DNA of 64,000 bases from Providencia sp. R33 (GCF_019343475.1 NZ_CP072453.1:3782001-3846000), one strand, 5' to 3'; counted from the first letter of the stretch, positions 29,566 through 40,509 are shown. The notes: generated by a model from the letters alone, not told the origin. Numbers and translations are program-made.

Positions 29566-30765
29566 TTAACTATGGTTAATGGGCAGGCTTTCTGCACATG
29601 CTGCCGCTGAACTCCATGCCCATTGGAAGTTATAGCCACCTAGCCAGCCGGTGACATCGACAACTTCACCAATAAAGTATAAACCTTCAGTTTTCAGTGA
29701 ACCCATTGTTTTTGATGATATTTCATGGGTGTCAACACCCCCTAAAGTCACCTCTGCGGTGCGGTAGCCTTCCGTCCCGTTGGGTTGAACTTGCCAAGCA
29801 TGTAGCGTGTTATGTAGCGCTTCAACTTGTGGGTGGTTCAATTGCTTTAGGGCGCACTCAGGGATTTGCCCTTGCGCTTGCATGATTTCAATTAACCGCT
29901 TAGGTAATAATTTTGCGAGGGTGTTTTTTAAAGATTGATTTGGGTGATCTTGTTTTTCTACCGCTAAAAAATCGCTGAGCGAAAGGGTCGGAAGTAAGTT
30001 AATACTTACATACTCTCCTGGGTTCCAATAGCTAGAAATCTGCAAGATAGCAGGGCCAGAGAGGCCGCGATGGGTAAAGAGGATGTTTTCTTTAAATAGT
30101 GTTCCGTCAGCGGCTGTCACAGTTGCCGCGACAGAGATCCCTGATAACACTTGTAGCGCTTCTAAAAGCGGCTTATGTAGTGTAAATGGGACAAGGCCAG
30201 CACGGGTTGGAATAATCGAGTGGCCAAATTGCTCTGCTAAGCGGTAACCAAAGGGTGTGGCGCCAAGACCCGGCATCGATAAGCCACCCGTTGCGACAAC
30301 AAGTGAGCGAGCACTTACTTGGCTTCCATTCACCGTGACAAGAAATCCCTCTGGTGTTTTCTCGACATCAGTGACTTCACTGCGAAGCTTGATCGAAATG
30401 TTCGGCAAATTACACTCATTTTGCAGCATATCGACAATATCTTGCGCACTGTTGTCGCAAAAAAGCTGCCCTAAGGTTTTCTCATGGTATGGAATATTAT
30501 ATTTGGCGACTAAGCCGATAAAATCCCATTGTGTATAGCGAGCAAGTGCTGACTTACAAAAATGGGGATTTGTGGAAATATAGTTGCTGTGCTCAGCGTA
30601 CATATTCGTGAAATTGCAGCGCCCACCTCCGGACATCAATATTTTTCTGCCTAATTTTTTGCCGTTATCAAGAACGAGGGTGTTCAGTCCGCGTTTACCT
30701 GCGAGTGAAGCACAAAATAGGCCTGCGGCACCTGCACCTAAAATAATAACGTCGATATTTTTCAC
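29566..30765 (-). CDS. yhiN: HI0933-family FAD-dependent oxidoreductase YhiN
   Basis: Flavoprotein of 399 residues, close to E. coli YhiN, function not established. The dinucleotide motif ILGAGAAGLFCASLAG is at ~7-22; family motifs are GRKILMSGGGRCNFTN, ATGGLSMPGLGATPFGY and GEVVDVTGWLGGYNFQWAWSS. The start codon is GTG at 30765-30763. It is divergent from pitA, as in E. coli. Confidence 0.93.
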   Translation of the reverse strand: MKNIDVIILGAGAAGLFCASLAGKRGLNTLVLDNGKKLGRKILMSGGGRCNFTNMYAEHSNYISTNPHFCKSALARYTQWDFIGLVAKYNIPYHEKTLGQLFCDNSAQDIVDMLQNECNLPNISIKLRSEVTDVEKTPEGFLVTVNGSQVSARSLVVATGGLSMPGLGATPFGYRLAEQFGHSIIPTRAGLVPFTLHKPLLEALQVLSGISVAATVTAADGTLFKENILFTHRGLSGPAILQISSYWNPGEYVSINLLPTLSLSDFLAVEKQDHPNQSLKNTLAKLLPKRLIEIMQAQGQIPECALKQLNHPQVEALHNTLHAWQVQPNGTEGYRTAEVTLGGVDTHEISSKTMGSLKTEGLYFIGEVVDVTGWLGGYNFQWAWSSAAACAESLPINHS

Positions 30766-31141
30766 GATTAGTTTCTCTATAGCTATTTGATTTTCAGCAT
30801 AATTACATTATGAATGTGGTTATTTTACGTCATCTTGAGGTAGTTGTAATGTAAAGCTTCGAGCGAGATCAGATGAAAAGTGTGTAAGACGTATTATAAT
30901 TAGAAAAATTCGCTCAAAAAGAGCAAATAACTTTTATTTTCGGGAAATATCGTTAAAAAAGTTTCAAAAATTCAGAATAACTTTATTTTGATTAATGCAT
31001 TGAAATATATGGAGTAATTGCTATGAGGTACTTTTTTGATGGGTAGTTAAATCAAAAAAAGGTTAGATTTTGCTTCCACCGCCAGCGTTTGTCACTGATA
31101 ATGCGCCGCGTTCATGTCCAACATATAATGGCTTAACGTCT
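30766..31141. other. Intergenic region yhiN/pitA
   Basis: 376 bp of AT-rich DNA between divergent genes. It should hold both promoters; I see no further gene or clear operator. Confidence 0.6.
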
Positions 31142-32632
31142 ATGCTACATCTTTTTACAGGTTTAGAATTTCATACAGGTCTATTATTAGTTCTAGCACT
31201 GTTATTTGTGCTGGTCTATGAGGCTATAAATGGCTTCCATGACACCGCTAACGCGGTAGCAACGGTTATTTATACCAGAGCAATGCGGGCACAGTTCGCA
31301 GTTGTCATGGCAGGGGTTTTTAACTTTTTTGGTGTCTTGCTGGGAGGGTTGAGCGTTGCCTACGCGATTGTCCACCTCTTACCAACAGACCTCTTGCTTA
31401 ATGTGAGTTCTGCTCACGGCCTTGCAATGGTCTTCTCATTGCTGCTGGCTGCAATTATTTGGAACCTTGGAACGTGGTACTTAGGTATCCCAGCGTCCAG
31501 TTCCCATACACTGATTGGTGCCATTATCGGGGTGGGTTTAACCAACGCGATAGTGACAGATTCATCAGTGGTTGACGCCTTGAATATACCGAAGATGATC
31601 AGTATTTTCATGTCGTTAATTCTTTCTCCAGCGATCGGTTTCGTGATTGCCGGTTTGATGATTTTCTTTTTACGCCGTTATTGGAGCGGAACAAAGAAAC
31701 GTCGCCGTATTCACTTAACACCTGCAGAACGTGAGAAAAAAGATGGTAAGCGTAAGCCGCCATTCTGGACCCGTACCGCGCTGATTTTATCTGCGGTTGG
31801 TGTTAGTTTCTCGCACGGTGCGAACGATGGCCAGAAAGGTATCGGTCTTATCATGCTTGTGCTGATTGGTGTTGCGCCAGCAGGTTTCGTCATGAATATG
31901 AACTCGAACGGTTATGATATCGCGAGAACCCATGACGCTGTAGTCCACCTGCAACAATACTATGAAACACATAAACCTGCGTTAAACCACGCGATAGAAA
32001 ATGCCCCTGCGGTTGCTGAAAGTAGCACTGAGCCAGGTGGGGAATTCCATTGCGATAGTTCACGTACAGGTGCAATTTTAAATCAAGCTCAGACGATGCT
32101 AAACGGCATTCAGAGCTACGAAGAGCTAACGCCTGACCAACGTAACCATGCGCGCCGTTTATTGATGTGTATCTCTGATACAGCGAATGCGGTAGCGAAA
32201 TTACCTGAAACCAATGCGAAAGATGCAAGCTTACTGAAAAAACTCAGTAATGACCTGCTGTATACCGTTGAGTATGCACCTCTGTGGATCATCATTGCGG
32301 TTGCTTTAGCCCTATCTTTAGGCACCATGTTCGGTTGGCAGCGTGTTGCGGTCACAATCGGTGAGAAGATTGGTAAAAAAGGCATGACCTACGCACAAGG
32401 TGTTTCTGCGCAGGTAACAGCGGCAGTGTCGATTGGTGTAGCGAGTTATACTGGGATGCCAGTTTCAACAACCCAAGTATTATCTTCAGCAGTTGCTGGG
32501 ACCATGGTTGTTGATGGCGGCGGTGTACAGACTAAAACAATCAAAAGTATTGCATTAGCGTGGTTACTGACTTTACCAGTGTCGATTGTCTTATCTGGTG
32601 GGTTGTACTGGCTATCTCTGCTGTTTATCTAA
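31142..32632 (+). CDS. pitA: Low-affinity inorganic phosphate transporter PitA
   Basis: Proton-coupled symporter for metal-phosphate complexes; inner membrane, 496 residues. The two inverted family signatures are [22 protein letters not shown] near residue 28 and [13 protein letters not shown] near 230. About ten hydrophobic helices surround a cytosolic/periplasmic loop (~270-375) that varies among species. The start [13 protein letters not shown] matches E. coli PitA; the extra 24 upstream codons do not. No strong ribosome site is visible. Confidence 0.95.
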   Translation: MLHLFTGLEFHTGLLLVLALLFVLVYEAINGFHDTANAVATVIYTRAMRAQFAVVMAGVFNFFGVLLGGLSVAYAIVHLLPTDLLLNVSSAHGLAMVFSLLLAAIIWNLGTWYLGIPASSSHTLIGAIIGVGLTNAIVTDSSVVDALNIPKMISIFMSLILSPAIGFVIAGLMIFFLRRYWSGTKKRRRIHLTPAEREKKDGKRKPPFWTRTALILSAVGVSFSHGANDGQKGIGLIMLVLIGVAPAGFVMNMNSNGYDIARTHDAVVHLQQYYETHKPALNHAIENAPAVAESSTEPGGEFHCDSSRTGAILNQAQTMLNGIQSYEELTPDQRNHARRLLMCISDTANAVAKLPETNAKDASLLKKLSNDLLYTVEYAPLWIIIAVALALSLGTMFGWQRVAVTIGEKIGKKGMTYAQGVSAQVTAAVSIGVASYTGMPVSTTQVLSSAVAGTMVVDGGGVQTKTIKSIALAWLLTLPVSIVLSGGLYWLSLLFI

Positions 32633-32708
32633 CAGCACTTCACTTGGCTTCACTATATTGTGAAGCCGTCGAAAGTGACATGAACACAGCGATATAAAAT
32701 ACTCGAAT

Positions 32709-32740
32709 AGTGATGATCGTAGGGTCATCACTATTTTTTT
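32709..32740 (+). terminator. Terminator of pitA
   Basis: AGTGATGA pairs with TCATCACT around an 8-base loop, then seven T. A second 8-bp stem (GGCTTCAC/GTGAAGCC, 32646-32667) without a T run precedes it. Confidence 0.85.
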
Positions 32741-32756
32741 GCCTCATGAAAGTCTG

Positions 32757-33092
32757 CTAGCCTGTCATTAACAAATAAACTAAGCTGACGACAACAAGAA
32801 TACTGAGCCGGCTTATTGTCATAAACTGCTTACGAATTCGCTCACAACGGGCAATGACTTCAGGGTCATAATGCTCAAGATACTGTTTGCTATTGATGTA
32901 TCGGACAAGCCGAAGTTGTTTGTTCAGTTGACCATGGGTGGTGAAAAAACCATTCCCATCAACGGATTGGTAGAGTAGCGGATCAGAATCCCGCAAAATA
33001 GACAATAAAACGCGAATAGATGAAAAATAACGCATCATATTTAAGATGCATAAAATGCAGAGTGCCCAAAATAAAGCAATCATACTGAACAT
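32757..33092 (-). CDS. uspB: Universal stress protein B
   Basis: Small inner-membrane protein of 111 residues, identical length to E. coli UspB, which is sigma-S-induced and affects ethanol tolerance. Two membrane helices at ~3-22 ([17 protein letters not shown]) and the C-terminus ([14 protein letters not shown]). The core [33 protein letters not shown] is conserved. The start at 33092 has AAGGAGGGG upstream. Divergent from uspA. Confidence 0.95.
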   Translation of the reverse strand: MFSMIALFWALCILCILNMMRYFSSIRVLLSILRDSDPLLYQSVDGNGFFTTHGQLNKQLRLVRYINSKQYLEHYDPEVIARCERIRKQFMTISRLSILVVVSLVYLLMTG

Positions 33093-33537
33093 AATCCCCT
33101 CCTTAGAAACCCAGCTCACAGCACTTGTCAAAAAGGAAATACAGCAAGATATTTTATTTATACTCAGTCATTTCATTGTAGGATAAATAACCGCTTAAAA
33201 AAAGTGCAACCCCCACAAATTTTTGATTACTTTTTGTTTCTATTGAAAAAATACTTTATTGCTACTTATCATTGGATATCACACTTTGGCGTGAAATTAT
33301 GTTGTTTTTTGTTTGTGAAAGTGTAGCCATAACTCGAATTGTTTAGGTGAATATATTAATATTGAATGAATGATGTTATTGTTTTATAAAATGTTATAGA
33401 CGCTTATGATTTTAAGGTTAATCTGCTTAGATGTGATCAAAGCAACACTTAATTATCACAATTAGCAGGTATAGTATTATTAAGATGTGGTGAAGGCATA
33501 ACCACTGGATTAATCAGCATTCGGAAGGAGTTTACTT
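33093..33537. other. Intergenic region uspB/uspA
   Basis: 445 bp AT-rich divergent promoter region. No gene is seen; the long leader before uspA resembles the arrangement in E. coli. Confidence 0.6.
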
Positions 33538-33972
33538 ATGGCTTACAAACATATTCTTGTTGCGGTAGATTTATCACCTGAAAGTAAAGTATTACTGGAT
33601 AAGGCTGTCTCTATGGCAAAACCTTACGGTGCCAAAGTCTCCATGATCCATGTTGATGTTAACTATTCAGACCTGTACACCGGCCTTATCGATGTCAATT
33701 TAGGTGACATGCAGCAGCGTATCACTGATGAAACGCGTAATGCACTGAAAGACTTAGCCGCAGGTGCAGGTTATGAAATGCAAGAAACCTTAAGTGGTAG
33801 CGGCGATCTCGGCCAAGTACTGGTTGATGCGATTAAAAAATATGACATGGACTTAGTGGTCTGTGGTCACCACCAAGATTTCTGGAGCAAGCTGATGTCA
33901 TCTGCACGTCAGCTAATCAATACAGTTCATGTGGATATGTTGATTGTTCCGTTAAATGACGACGAAGAATAA
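33538..33972 (+). CDS. uspA: Universal stress protein A
   Basis: Cytosolic stress protein of 144 residues, induced in growth arrest in E. coli. Starts [20 protein letters not shown], the usual UspA N-terminus, after GGAAGGAG. It lacks the ATP-binding G-2X-G-9X-G(S/T) motif of the ATP-binding class, as UspA does. A terminator follows. Confidence 0.97.
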   Translation: MAYKHILVAVDLSPESKVLLDKAVSMAKPYGAKVSMIHVDVNYSDLYTGLIDVNLGDMQQRITDETRNALKDLAAGAGYEMQETLSGSGDLGQVLVDAIKKYDMDLVVCGHHQDFWSKLMSSARQLINTVHVDMLIVPLNDDEE

Positions 33973-34003
33973 TCTACTCTCCTCAATTTGAAATATTATT
34001 CAC

Positions 34004-34036
34004 TGAAAACGCTTGCTTATGCAGGCGTTTTTTTTG
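34004..34036 (+). terminator. Terminator of uspA
   Basis: AAAACGCTTGC pairs with GCAGGCGTTTT around TTAT (one mismatch), with a T run following. Confidence 0.85.
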
Positions 34037-34239
34037 TGTCAAAATATGTCATTTAGGGTAGATATTGGCAGGTCAAGCAATTTTTTTTGCATTATAGTGA
34101 AAAAAAACCTTGAATTTAGAATACAAACTAATGATATATTCAATAGGCAAAACACAAATCAACCTCACATTTCCTAAAAATAATGACAAGAAAGAGTGAG
34201 GCACATCACAACAACCACACGTTAAAAAGGAAGACATAG

Positions 34240-35574
34240 ATGACACAATCACTATCTTCATTCTTGGAGTCTGTCCAAAAAAGAGACCCTTCACAACCGG
34301 AATTCCTACAAGCGGTACGTGAAGTATTCACTTCCCTTTGGCCATTCCTTGAGCAAAATGCAAAATACCGTGACCAAGCCCTGCTTGAGCGCTTTGTTGA
34401 ACCCGAAAGAGTGATCCAATTCCGTGTGTGTTGGATGGACGACCAAGGCAAAGTCCAAGTCAACCGCGCATGGCGTGTGCAATTTAGCTCAGCCATCGGT
34501 CCATTCAAAGGCGGTATGCGCTTCCACCCATCAGTTAACTTATCCATTCTGAAATTCTTAGGCTTCGAACAAACACTGAAAAACGCACTGACAACCTTAC
34601 CTATGGGTGGCGGTAAAGGCGGTTCAGACTTCGATCCGAAAGGGAAAAGTACGGGTGAAGTAATGCGTTTCTGCCAAGCATTGATGACAGAACTGTATCG
34701 CCACATTGGTTCAAACACTGACGTACCTGCGGGTGACATTGGTGTAGGTGCTCGTGAAGTTGGCTTTATGACAGGTATGATGAAAAAGCTGTCTAACGAC
34801 ACTTCTTGCGTATTTACGGGTAAAGGCCTGTCTTTTGGCGGTAGCTTAATTCGCCCTGAAGCAACGGGTTACGGCTTAGTGTACTTCACTAACGCAATGT
34901 TACAGCGCCATGGTTTAAGTTTCGATGGTATGCGTGTTGCGGTTTCAGGTTCGGGTAACGTAGCACAGTACACCATTGAAAAATGTATGGAACTGGGCGC
35001 GAAAGTAGTTACTGCATCTGACTCTAGCGGTACTGTGGTTGACGAAGCAGGCTTTACTGCGGAAAAACTTGCACGTTTAGAAGAGATTAAAAACAACTAC
35101 GGCCGTGTTGAAGAATACGCGAAAGAGTTTGGTTTAACTTACTTAGCGGGTCAGCAACCATGGAATGTTCCTGTTGATATCGCACTGCCATGTGCAACAC
35201 AAAATGAGCTGGATGTTGAAGCGGCGAAAGTGTTAATCAAAAATGGCGTTAAAGCGGTCGCAGAAGGCGCAAACATGCCAACGACAATCCCTGCAACAGA
35301 GCTGTTCCTTGAAGCGGGCGTGTTGTTTGCACCAGGTAAAGCAGCTAACGCAGGCGGTGTGGCGACTTCTGGCTTGGAAATGGCGCAGAACGCGGCTCGT
35401 CTTGGCTGGAAAGCTGAGAAAGTTGATGCGCGCTTACACCACATCATGTTGGATATTCACCACCACTGTGTTGAGTTTGGCGGTGAAGGAAAACAAATCA
35501 ACTATGTTCAAGGCGCGAACATCGCGGGCTTTGTAAAAGTCGCTGATGCAATGCTTGGGCAGGGTGTGTTGTAA
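34240..35574 (+). CDS. gdhA: NADP-specific glutamate dehydrogenase
   Basis: Ammonia-assimilating enzyme: 2-oxoglutarate, NH4+ and NADPH to glutamate. It has 444 residues (E. coli 447). Substrate-binding motif LPMGGGKGGSDFDPKG with catalytic Lys near residues 124-133, PAGDIGVGAREVGFM near 165, and the Rossmann glycine motif VSGSGNVAQY near 237. AAAAAGGAAG precedes the start. It lies beside uspA here, unlike E. coli. Confidence 0.97.
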   Translation: MTQSLSSFLESVQKRDPSQPEFLQAVREVFTSLWPFLEQNAKYRDQALLERFVEPERVIQFRVCWMDDQGKVQVNRAWRVQFSSAIGPFKGGMRFHPSVNLSILKFLGFEQTLKNALTTLPMGGGKGGSDFDPKGKSTGEVMRFCQALMTELYRHIGSNTDVPAGDIGVGAREVGFMTGMMKKLSNDTSCVFTGKGLSFGGSLIRPEATGYGLVYFTNAMLQRHGLSFDGMRVAVSGSGNVAQYTIEKCMELGAKVVTASDSSGTVVDEAGFTAEKLARLEEIKNNYGRVEEYAKEFGLTYLAGQQPWNVPVDIALPCATQNELDVEAAKVLIKNGVKAVAEGANMPTTIPATELFLEAGVLFAPGKAANAGGVATSGLEMAQNAARLGWKAEKVDARLHHIMLDIHHHCVEFGGEGKQINYVQGANIAGFVKVADAMLGQGVL

Positions 35575-35584
35575 TCCTCTGACA

Positions 35585-35656
35585 AAAAAACGTACGCGAA
35601 AGGGCGGCTGTAACATACTGATAATTCACCTGTACATACGCCCTTCGCCGTTACGT
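35585..35656 (-). terminator. Probable terminator between gdhA and rsmJ
   Basis: GCGAAAGGGCG and CGCCCTTCGC are inverted and separated by a ~31-base loop; an A7 run at 35583-35590 gives U-rich RNA on the minus strand. It probably ends rsmJ and perhaps gdhA. Confidence 0.6.
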
Positions 35657-36427
35657 TTAATCGTTATTTTTAATGCACGGATAGATATCGAATCGATGGC
35701 TTTTTGTTGTGACCGCTGACGGTGCTTTTTGTCCCGCAAGGGGTTCTGCGTAGTCAGGGCGTTTGACCACCACTCGGCGTTTTGCCAAGGCAATCGCAGG
35801 CGCTAATAACGCATCTGCATCATCATCTGCTCCCACCAATGACTGAAACACCCGCATCTCTTTCTTCACTAATGCACTCTTTTGCCGATGTGGGTACATC
35901 GGGTCGAGGTAGATAACGTCTGGTGCAGGGGTTATGTCACTCAGAGCAGTAATGCTTGAGGCATGGATCAAAGACATACGTTCTTGCAGCCATGGGCCGA
36001 TTTCGGCGTCTTGATAGCCACGCTGTAATCCATCATCCAGCAATGCAGCAACCACCGGATGGCGTTCTAACATCCGAACACGACATCCCAGTGCGGCAAG
36101 CACAAAAGCATCGCGGCCTAACCCTGCGGTGGCATCAATCACATCGGGCAAATACTCTTTTTTGATCCCTACCGCTTTTGCTACCGCTTCACCACGCCCA
36201 CCACCAAACTTACGGCGATGCGCCATCGCACCCGAAACAAAATCGACAAAGATCCCACCGAGTTTGGGCTCATCAAGTTTACGTAGCTGTAAATTTTCAG
36301 GGGTAAGCACCAGCGCCATTGTGGCATCTGGTGTATGGGTAAGCTGCCATTTTTCAGAAAGTTGAGAAAGGGTGCTTTGATCAGCACCCTCTTCACAGAT
36401 CAACTGGATCTTAATGTGATTAGCCAT
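35657..36427 (-). CDS. rsmJ: 16S rRNA (guanine1516-N2)-methyltransferase
   Basis: SAM-dependent methyltransferase that modifies G1516 of 16S rRNA; 256 residues (E. coli 250). SAM motif [20 protein letters not shown] is near residue 102 and the catalytic-type motif YLDPMYPHR near 173. Its start overlaps the end of prlC by 8 bases, giving the conserved prlC-rsmJ pair. Confidence 0.95.
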   Translation of the reverse strand: MANHIKIQLICEEGADQSTLSQLSEKWQLTHTPDATMALVLTPENLQLRKLDEPKLGGIFVDFVSGAMAHRRKFGGGRGEAVAKAVGIKKEYLPDVIDATAGLGRDAFVLAALGCRVRMLERHPVVAALLDDGLQRGYQDAEIGPWLQERMSLIHASSITALSDITPAPDVIYLDPMYPHRQKSALVKKEMRVFQSLVGADDDADALLAPAIALAKRRVVVKRPDYAEPLAGQKAPSAVTTKSHRFDIYPCIKNND

Positions 36428-38462
36428 GAATACCGTAGCTCTTCAACATCGCATCAAGTTCTGGTTTACGGCCGCGGAAACGTTCAAACAACGCCATTGG
36501 CTCTTCAGAACCGCCACGACTTAAAATATTGTCGAGGAATGATTGGCCTGTTTGGCGGTTAAAAATACCTTCTTCGCTAAAGCGCGAGTAAGCATCTGCC
36601 GCAAGTACATCAGCCCATAAATAGCTGTAGTAACCCGCTGCGTAGCCGCCTGCAAAAATATGGCTAAAGGCATGCGGGAAGCGAGCCCATTTTGGTGATG
36701 GCACGACTGCAACTTTTTCTTTAATCGCATATAACGTTGGCATGACTTGCGCACCTTTTGCAGGGTCATACTCTGCGTGTAAGGTGAAATCAAACAGACC
36801 AAACTCTAATTGGCGTAGGACAAACATCGCAGATTGGTAATTTTTCGCCGCTAACATGCTGCTTAACATTTCTGCGGGTAATGGCTCGCCCGTTTCATAA
36901 TGACCAGAAATAAATTCCAGTGCCTCAGGCTCCCAGCACCAGTTTTCCATAAACTGGCTTGGTAATTCGACTGCATCCCATGGTACACCGTTGATACCCG
37001 CGACATCAGCCACATCGATTTGCGTCAGCATATGGTGCAAGCCGTGACCAAACTCATGGAATAGGGTGATGACTTCATCATGAGTGAAGAGGGCGGGTTT
37101 ATCGCCTAGTGGCTGGTTAAAGTTACATGTCAGGTAAGCCACTGGGTTTTGCAGTGAACCATCCTTGTAAACCATGCGGCCAACACAATCATCCATCCAA
37201 GCTCCGCCACGCTTATGTTCACGCGCATAGAGGTCAAGGTAGAAGCTACCACGTAGGGTATTTGTTTCGTCGTACAGCTCAAAGAAACGCACGTCTTTAT
37301 GCCATGTTTCGACGTCATTGCGTTCTTTGGCGGTTAAACCATAGATACGATGAACCACTTCGAACAAACCATTCAAAACGCGCTGCTCTGGGAAATAAGG
37401 GCGTAATTGCTCATCACTTAATGAGAATTTATGCTGTTTTTGTTTCTCGCTGTAATACGCTAAATCCCACGATTCTAAAGATTCAACGCCATAATGTTCT
37501 TTGGCGAACGCCGTGAGTTCAGCCAGCTCATCTTTACCTTGCTGGTGGGCGCGATCTGCTAAGTCATTGAGGAAGCCTAAAACTTGCTCTGGTGATTCTG
37601 CCATTTTTGTTGCCAAAGATTTATCTGCGTAGTTCTTGAAACCAAGCAGCTGGGCAAGCTCGTGGCGCAACGCCATTAGCTCATCGATAAGCTCGCTATT
37701 ATCCCATTTACCCGCATTTGGCCCTTGGTCAGAGGCGCGAGTGCTGTATGCATGGCTCATTTCACGGCGCAGCTCTGCGTTATCTGCATAGGTCATGACA
37801 GGCAGGTAGCTTGGCATATCGAGGGTTAAAAGGTAGCCTTCTTCGCCTTTAGCTTCCGCCATCGCTTTTGCAGCGGCTACCGCGCTTTCTGGCATACCCG
37901 CTAATTCTTTTTCATCTTTAATCAGCTTCGTCCACCCCATGGTGGCATCAAGCACATTATTGCCAAATTTAGAGGCTATCTCCGACAAACGTGCAACAAT
38001 TTCACCATAACGTTGCTGTTTCTCAACAGGTAAACCAATGCCGGATAATTCGAAATCACGTAAGGTATTTTCGATAGATTTACGTTGTGACTGGCTGAGA
38101 GAATTAAATTCAGCGCTTTCTTTTAACGATTTATACGCTTGGTATAAAGGTTCGTGCTGGCCCATCCACGTACTGAATTCAGACAGCAGCGGTAAACATT
38201 GCTCGTAGGCTTCGCGTAGCTCAGGGCTATTTTTCACGGAATGCAGATGGCTCACAGGTGACCAAACACGAGACAGCTTATCACTGGCTTCTTCTAACGG
38301 CTGGCACAGGTTATCCCATGTATAGTGTTCGGTTGCATTCAGAAGGTTTTCAACCGTTTGGCGGTATTCGGTAAGTACGTGTTCAACTGCAGGAAAAACG
38401 TGTGCAGGTTCAATGCTAGAAAAACGGGGTAATACAGAATCGGCTAATAATGAATTTGTCAT
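36420..38462 (-). CDS. prlC: Oligopeptidase A
   Basis: Cytosolic M3-family zinc metallopeptidase that degrades peptides, including cleaved signal peptides; 680 residues, as in E. coli. The zinc motif HEFGHGLHH is near residue 470. The start [17 protein letters not shown] is preceded by AGGAT; a 29-codon upstream extension has no support. Confidence 0.96.
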   Translation of the reverse strand: MTNSLLADSVLPRFSSIEPAHVFPAVEHVLTEYRQTVENLLNATEHYTWDNLCQPLEEASDKLSRVWSPVSHLHSVKNSPELREAYEQCLPLLSEFSTWMGQHEPLYQAYKSLKESAEFNSLSQSQRKSIENTLRDFELSGIGLPVEKQQRYGEIVARLSEIASKFGNNVLDATMGWTKLIKDEKELAGMPESAVAAAKAMAEAKGEEGYLLTLDMPSYLPVMTYADNAELRREMSHAYSTRASDQGPNAGKWDNSELIDELMALRHELAQLLGFKNYADKSLATKMAESPEQVLGFLNDLADRAHQQGKDELAELTAFAKEHYGVESLESWDLAYYSEKQKQHKFSLSDEQLRPYFPEQRVLNGLFEVVHRIYGLTAKERNDVETWHKDVRFFELYDETNTLRGSFYLDLYAREHKRGGAWMDDCVGRMVYKDGSLQNPVAYLTCNFNQPLGDKPALFTHDEVITLFHEFGHGLHHMLTQIDVADVAGINGVPWDAVELPSQFMENWCWEPEALEFISGHYETGEPLPAEMLSSMLAAKNYQSAMFVLRQLEFGLFDFTLHAEYDPAKGAQVMPTLYAIKEKVAVVPSPKWARFPHAFSHIFAGGYAAGYYSYLWADVLAADAYSRFSEEGIFNRQTGQSFLDNILSRGGSEEPMALFERFRGRKPELDAMLKSYGIHG

Positions 38463-38772
38463 AAAAACATCCTGTGATTGCAGGCTTGCGCTCGTAGGCC
38501 AAGGCTTACTGTGTTGACAATAGAAGTTAAACGGCGAACTTATACCCAAAACGATTCATGTTATAGGGTGATAAAACCAGCACGCCATTATGAATATAAG
38601 AAAGTATATGGGGGCGGATATGAAAACCTCAATATCAAGATAACGATTTTTATTATCAGTGCTTATCAATAAATGGGGTTTTTGTTGGTTTTTATCAATA
38701 AAGGGGATGGTTGTAGTTTCAATGCTTTGGAAAATAATGAATTCAGTCTATAATCACTTTCCAATCTATAGA
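38463..38772. other. Intergenic region prlC/selC
   Basis: 310 bp containing the prlC promoter region and the selC promoter. No gene is supported. Confidence 0.6.
38726..38754 (+). promoter_or_regulatory. Probable selC promoter
   Basis: TATAAT at 38749-38754 with a weak -35 (TTTGGA, 38726-38731) 17 bp upstream; transcription would start about 12 bases before the tRNA. Confidence 0.5.
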
Positions 38773-38867
38773 GGAAGATCGTCGTCTCCGGTGAGGCGGC
38801 TGGATTTCAAATCCAGTTGGGGCTGCCAGCAGTCCCGGGCAGGTTCGACTCCTGTGATCTTCCGCCA
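38773..38867 (+). tRNA. selC: Selenocysteine tRNA (anticodon TCA)
   Basis: 95 bases including CCA, almost identical to E. coli selC: GGAAGATCGTCGTCTCCGGT at the 5' end, anticodon stem CTGGATTTCAAATCCAG with TCA at 38807-38809, the long variable arm, and the T arm GGTTCGACTCC. It delivers selenocysteine at UGA codons. Its 3' end is the attachment site of the island that follows, and the gene remains complete after integration. Confidence 0.98.
38846..38867 (+). repeat. attL of the selC island
   Basis: CGACTCCTGTGATCTTCCGC and the terminal CA at the 3' end of selC recur, with one T deleted, at 63241-63261. selC is a well-known integration site of P4-type integrases. Confidence 0.88.
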
Positions 38868-38980
38868 CTCAAGTTCAATACACCTCCACAAAGCTCAAGT
38901 AATCCCTTATAATACCTGCTATTGATACACTTTCCAGTCTCCTGATGTCAACCAAGGTCAACCTACATCAATAGGTTTTT

Positions 38981-38999
38981 GGGGGCATATCAGGGGGCA
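38981..38999 (+). repeat. Tandem GGGGGCA repeat, left end
   Basis: GGGGGCA occurs at 38981-38987 and 38993-38999 (12-bp period). The same pair with the same spacing occurs at the right end (63164-63182). Probable integrase or excisionase binding sites. Confidence 0.6.
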
Positions 39000-39030
39000 C
39001 TGAAAATCAACCCCAAAATGAGGTGCCCCC
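38993..39030. promoter_or_regulatory. Inverted repeat over the integrase start region
   Basis: GGGGGCAC (38993-39000) and GTGCCCCC (39023-39030) are perfect inverted copies flanking the GAGGT ribosome site and ending directly before the int ATG. As RNA it could hide the ribosome site; as DNA it could be an integrase operator. Confidence 0.5.
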
Positions 39031-39031
39031 A

Positions 39032-40237
39032 ATGACATTAACTGCCCGTCAGGTAGAGACTGCAAAGCCTAAAGAGAAGTCATATAAACTCTTTGATGGT
39101 GGTGGTTTATACCTTGAAGTTACAGCAAAAGGCTCACGCTACTGGAGAATGAAGTATCGCTTTGGTGGTAAAGAAAAGCGATTAGCTTTTGGTGTTTTTC
39201 CTACTGTGACACTTGCTGAAGCTCGTGAAATGAGAAACCAAGCAAAAAAGGTACTCGCTGCTGGTGGAGATCCGGGAGAAGTCAAAAAAGAAGAGAAGGC
39301 GATTCAAAAGCTCAGTACAGGAAATACTTTTGAAGCCATTGCTCGTGAATGGCATAAATCGAAAGCTGATCGCTGGTCACTGCGTTATCGCGACGAAATC
39401 ATTGATACCTTTGAAAAGGATATCTTTCCTTATATCGGTAAACGCCCAATAGCAGAAATCAAGCCGTTAGAGCTACTGGAAACGCTGCGTAAGATGGAGA
39501 AACGCGGAGCCTTAGAGAAGATGCGCAAAGTCCGCCAGCGCTGCGGTGAAGTTTACAGATATGCAATCATCACTGGTAGAGCGGAATACAATCCCGCTCC
39601 TGATCTGGCAACAGCACTGACCCCGCCGAAGAAACAACACTTCCCGTTCTTAACCGCCGAAGAGTTGCCGTATTTTCTGAGGGATCTAGCTGGTTATACA
39701 GGCAGCGTGATCACCAAAACAGCGACTAAAATTATTTTGCTAACAGCGGTTAGAACACAGGAGCTACGTTTTGCTCGTTGGCAGGATATTGATTTAGAAA
39801 AAGGAATTTGGGAGATACCTGCTGAAGTGATGAAGATGAAGCGACCGCATGTTGTACCGCTATCAAAACAAGTGATCGAGTTATTTAATTCACTCAAGCC
39901 ACTATCAGGGCATTATGAGCTTGTATTTATAGGTCGGAACGACCATAGAAAGCCGATCAGCAAAGAAAGTGTGAATCAGGTTATTGAGTTGTTGGGGTAT
40001 AAAGGAAGGCTAACAGGACATGGCTTCCGCCACACGATGAGCACAATTTTGCATGAGAAAGGATTTAATTCAGCATGGATTGAGACACAGCTCGCACATA
40101 TCGATAAGAATGCGATTCGTGGAACGTATAATCATGCTCAGTATATGGATGGACGCAGAGAAATGATGCAGTGGTATGCTGATTACATGGATGAGTTGGA
40201 GGGGTGTTTGGATAATGTGGTTAGTGTGAGTTTTTAG
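39032..40237 (+). CDS. int: P4-type tyrosine recombinase (island integrase)
   Basis: Site-specific integrase of the P4/selC family, 401 residues from MTLTARQVETAKPKEK; GAGGT lies 8 bases upstream. The N-terminal arm-binding domain (DUF4102-like: KLFDGGGLYLEVTAKGSRYWRMKYRFGGKEKRLAFG) is followed by a core-binding domain (~100-180) and the catalytic domain. Catalytic residues are Arg in AVRTQELRF, HxxR in HGFRHTMST, His in LAHIDKN and Tyr in RGTYNHAQY. It presumably recombines the selC 3' end (attL/attR). A 12-bp terminator hairpin follows. Confidence 0.95.
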   Translation: MTLTARQVETAKPKEKSYKLFDGGGLYLEVTAKGSRYWRMKYRFGGKEKRLAFGVFPTVTLAEAREMRNQAKKVLAAGGDPGEVKKEEKAIQKLSTGNTFEAIAREWHKSKADRWSLRYRDEIIDTFEKDIFPYIGKRPIAEIKPLELLETLRKMEKRGALEKMRKVRQRCGEVYRYAIITGRAEYNPAPDLATALTPPKKQHFPFLTAEELPYFLRDLAGYTGSVITKTATKIILLTAVRTQELRFARWQDIDLEKGIWEIPAEVMKMKRPHVVPLSKQVIELFNSLKPLSGHYELVFIGRNDHRKPISKESVNQVIELLGYKGRLTGHGFRHTMSTILHEKGFNSAWIETQLAHIDKNAIRGTYNHAQYMDGRREMMQWYADYMDELEGCLDNVVSVSF

Positions 40238-40244
40238 TGATAAT

Positions 40245-40278
40245 TAGCCATCTTTATGGTTAGAGGTAAAGATGGCTA
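40245..40278 (+). terminator. Terminator of the integrase gene
   Basis: TAGCCATCTTTA and TAAAGATGGCTA are exact complements around a 10-base loop; TTT follows. Confidence 0.75.
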
Positions 40279-40287
40279 TTTGGTGAA

Positions 40288-40509
40288 GTGATTGTGGCTA
40301 ATTATTACGGTTCATTTTTTATCACTGGATTAATAAGACTTCTGGTGCGCCATCTATTGCCATTGACTAAGGCTTCAAATGTAGAGCTCCCTGATAATGT
40401 TAAATCGTTAGCAGAGTTAGATAAATATTGTCAGTATTATGTTATAATAATCTGCTGTATTGTATCGGTTCATCTGTTTTTAAATAAAAGAATAGAGGTT
40501 TATAAATAA
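40288..40509 (+). CDS. Possible small membrane protein (73 aa)
   Basis: GTG-initiated reading frame of 73 residues with two hydrophobic stretches (SFFITGLIRLLVRHLL and YYVIIICCIVSVHLFL) and a charged middle. The ribosome site is weak. Its end overlaps the convergent 405-residue gene by 10 bases. It may be a real small membrane protein or chance; I do not recognise it. Confidence 0.25.
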   Translation: MIVANYYGSFFITGLIRLLVRHLLPLTKASNVELPDNVKSLAELDKYCQYYVIIICCIVSVHLFLNKRIEVYK

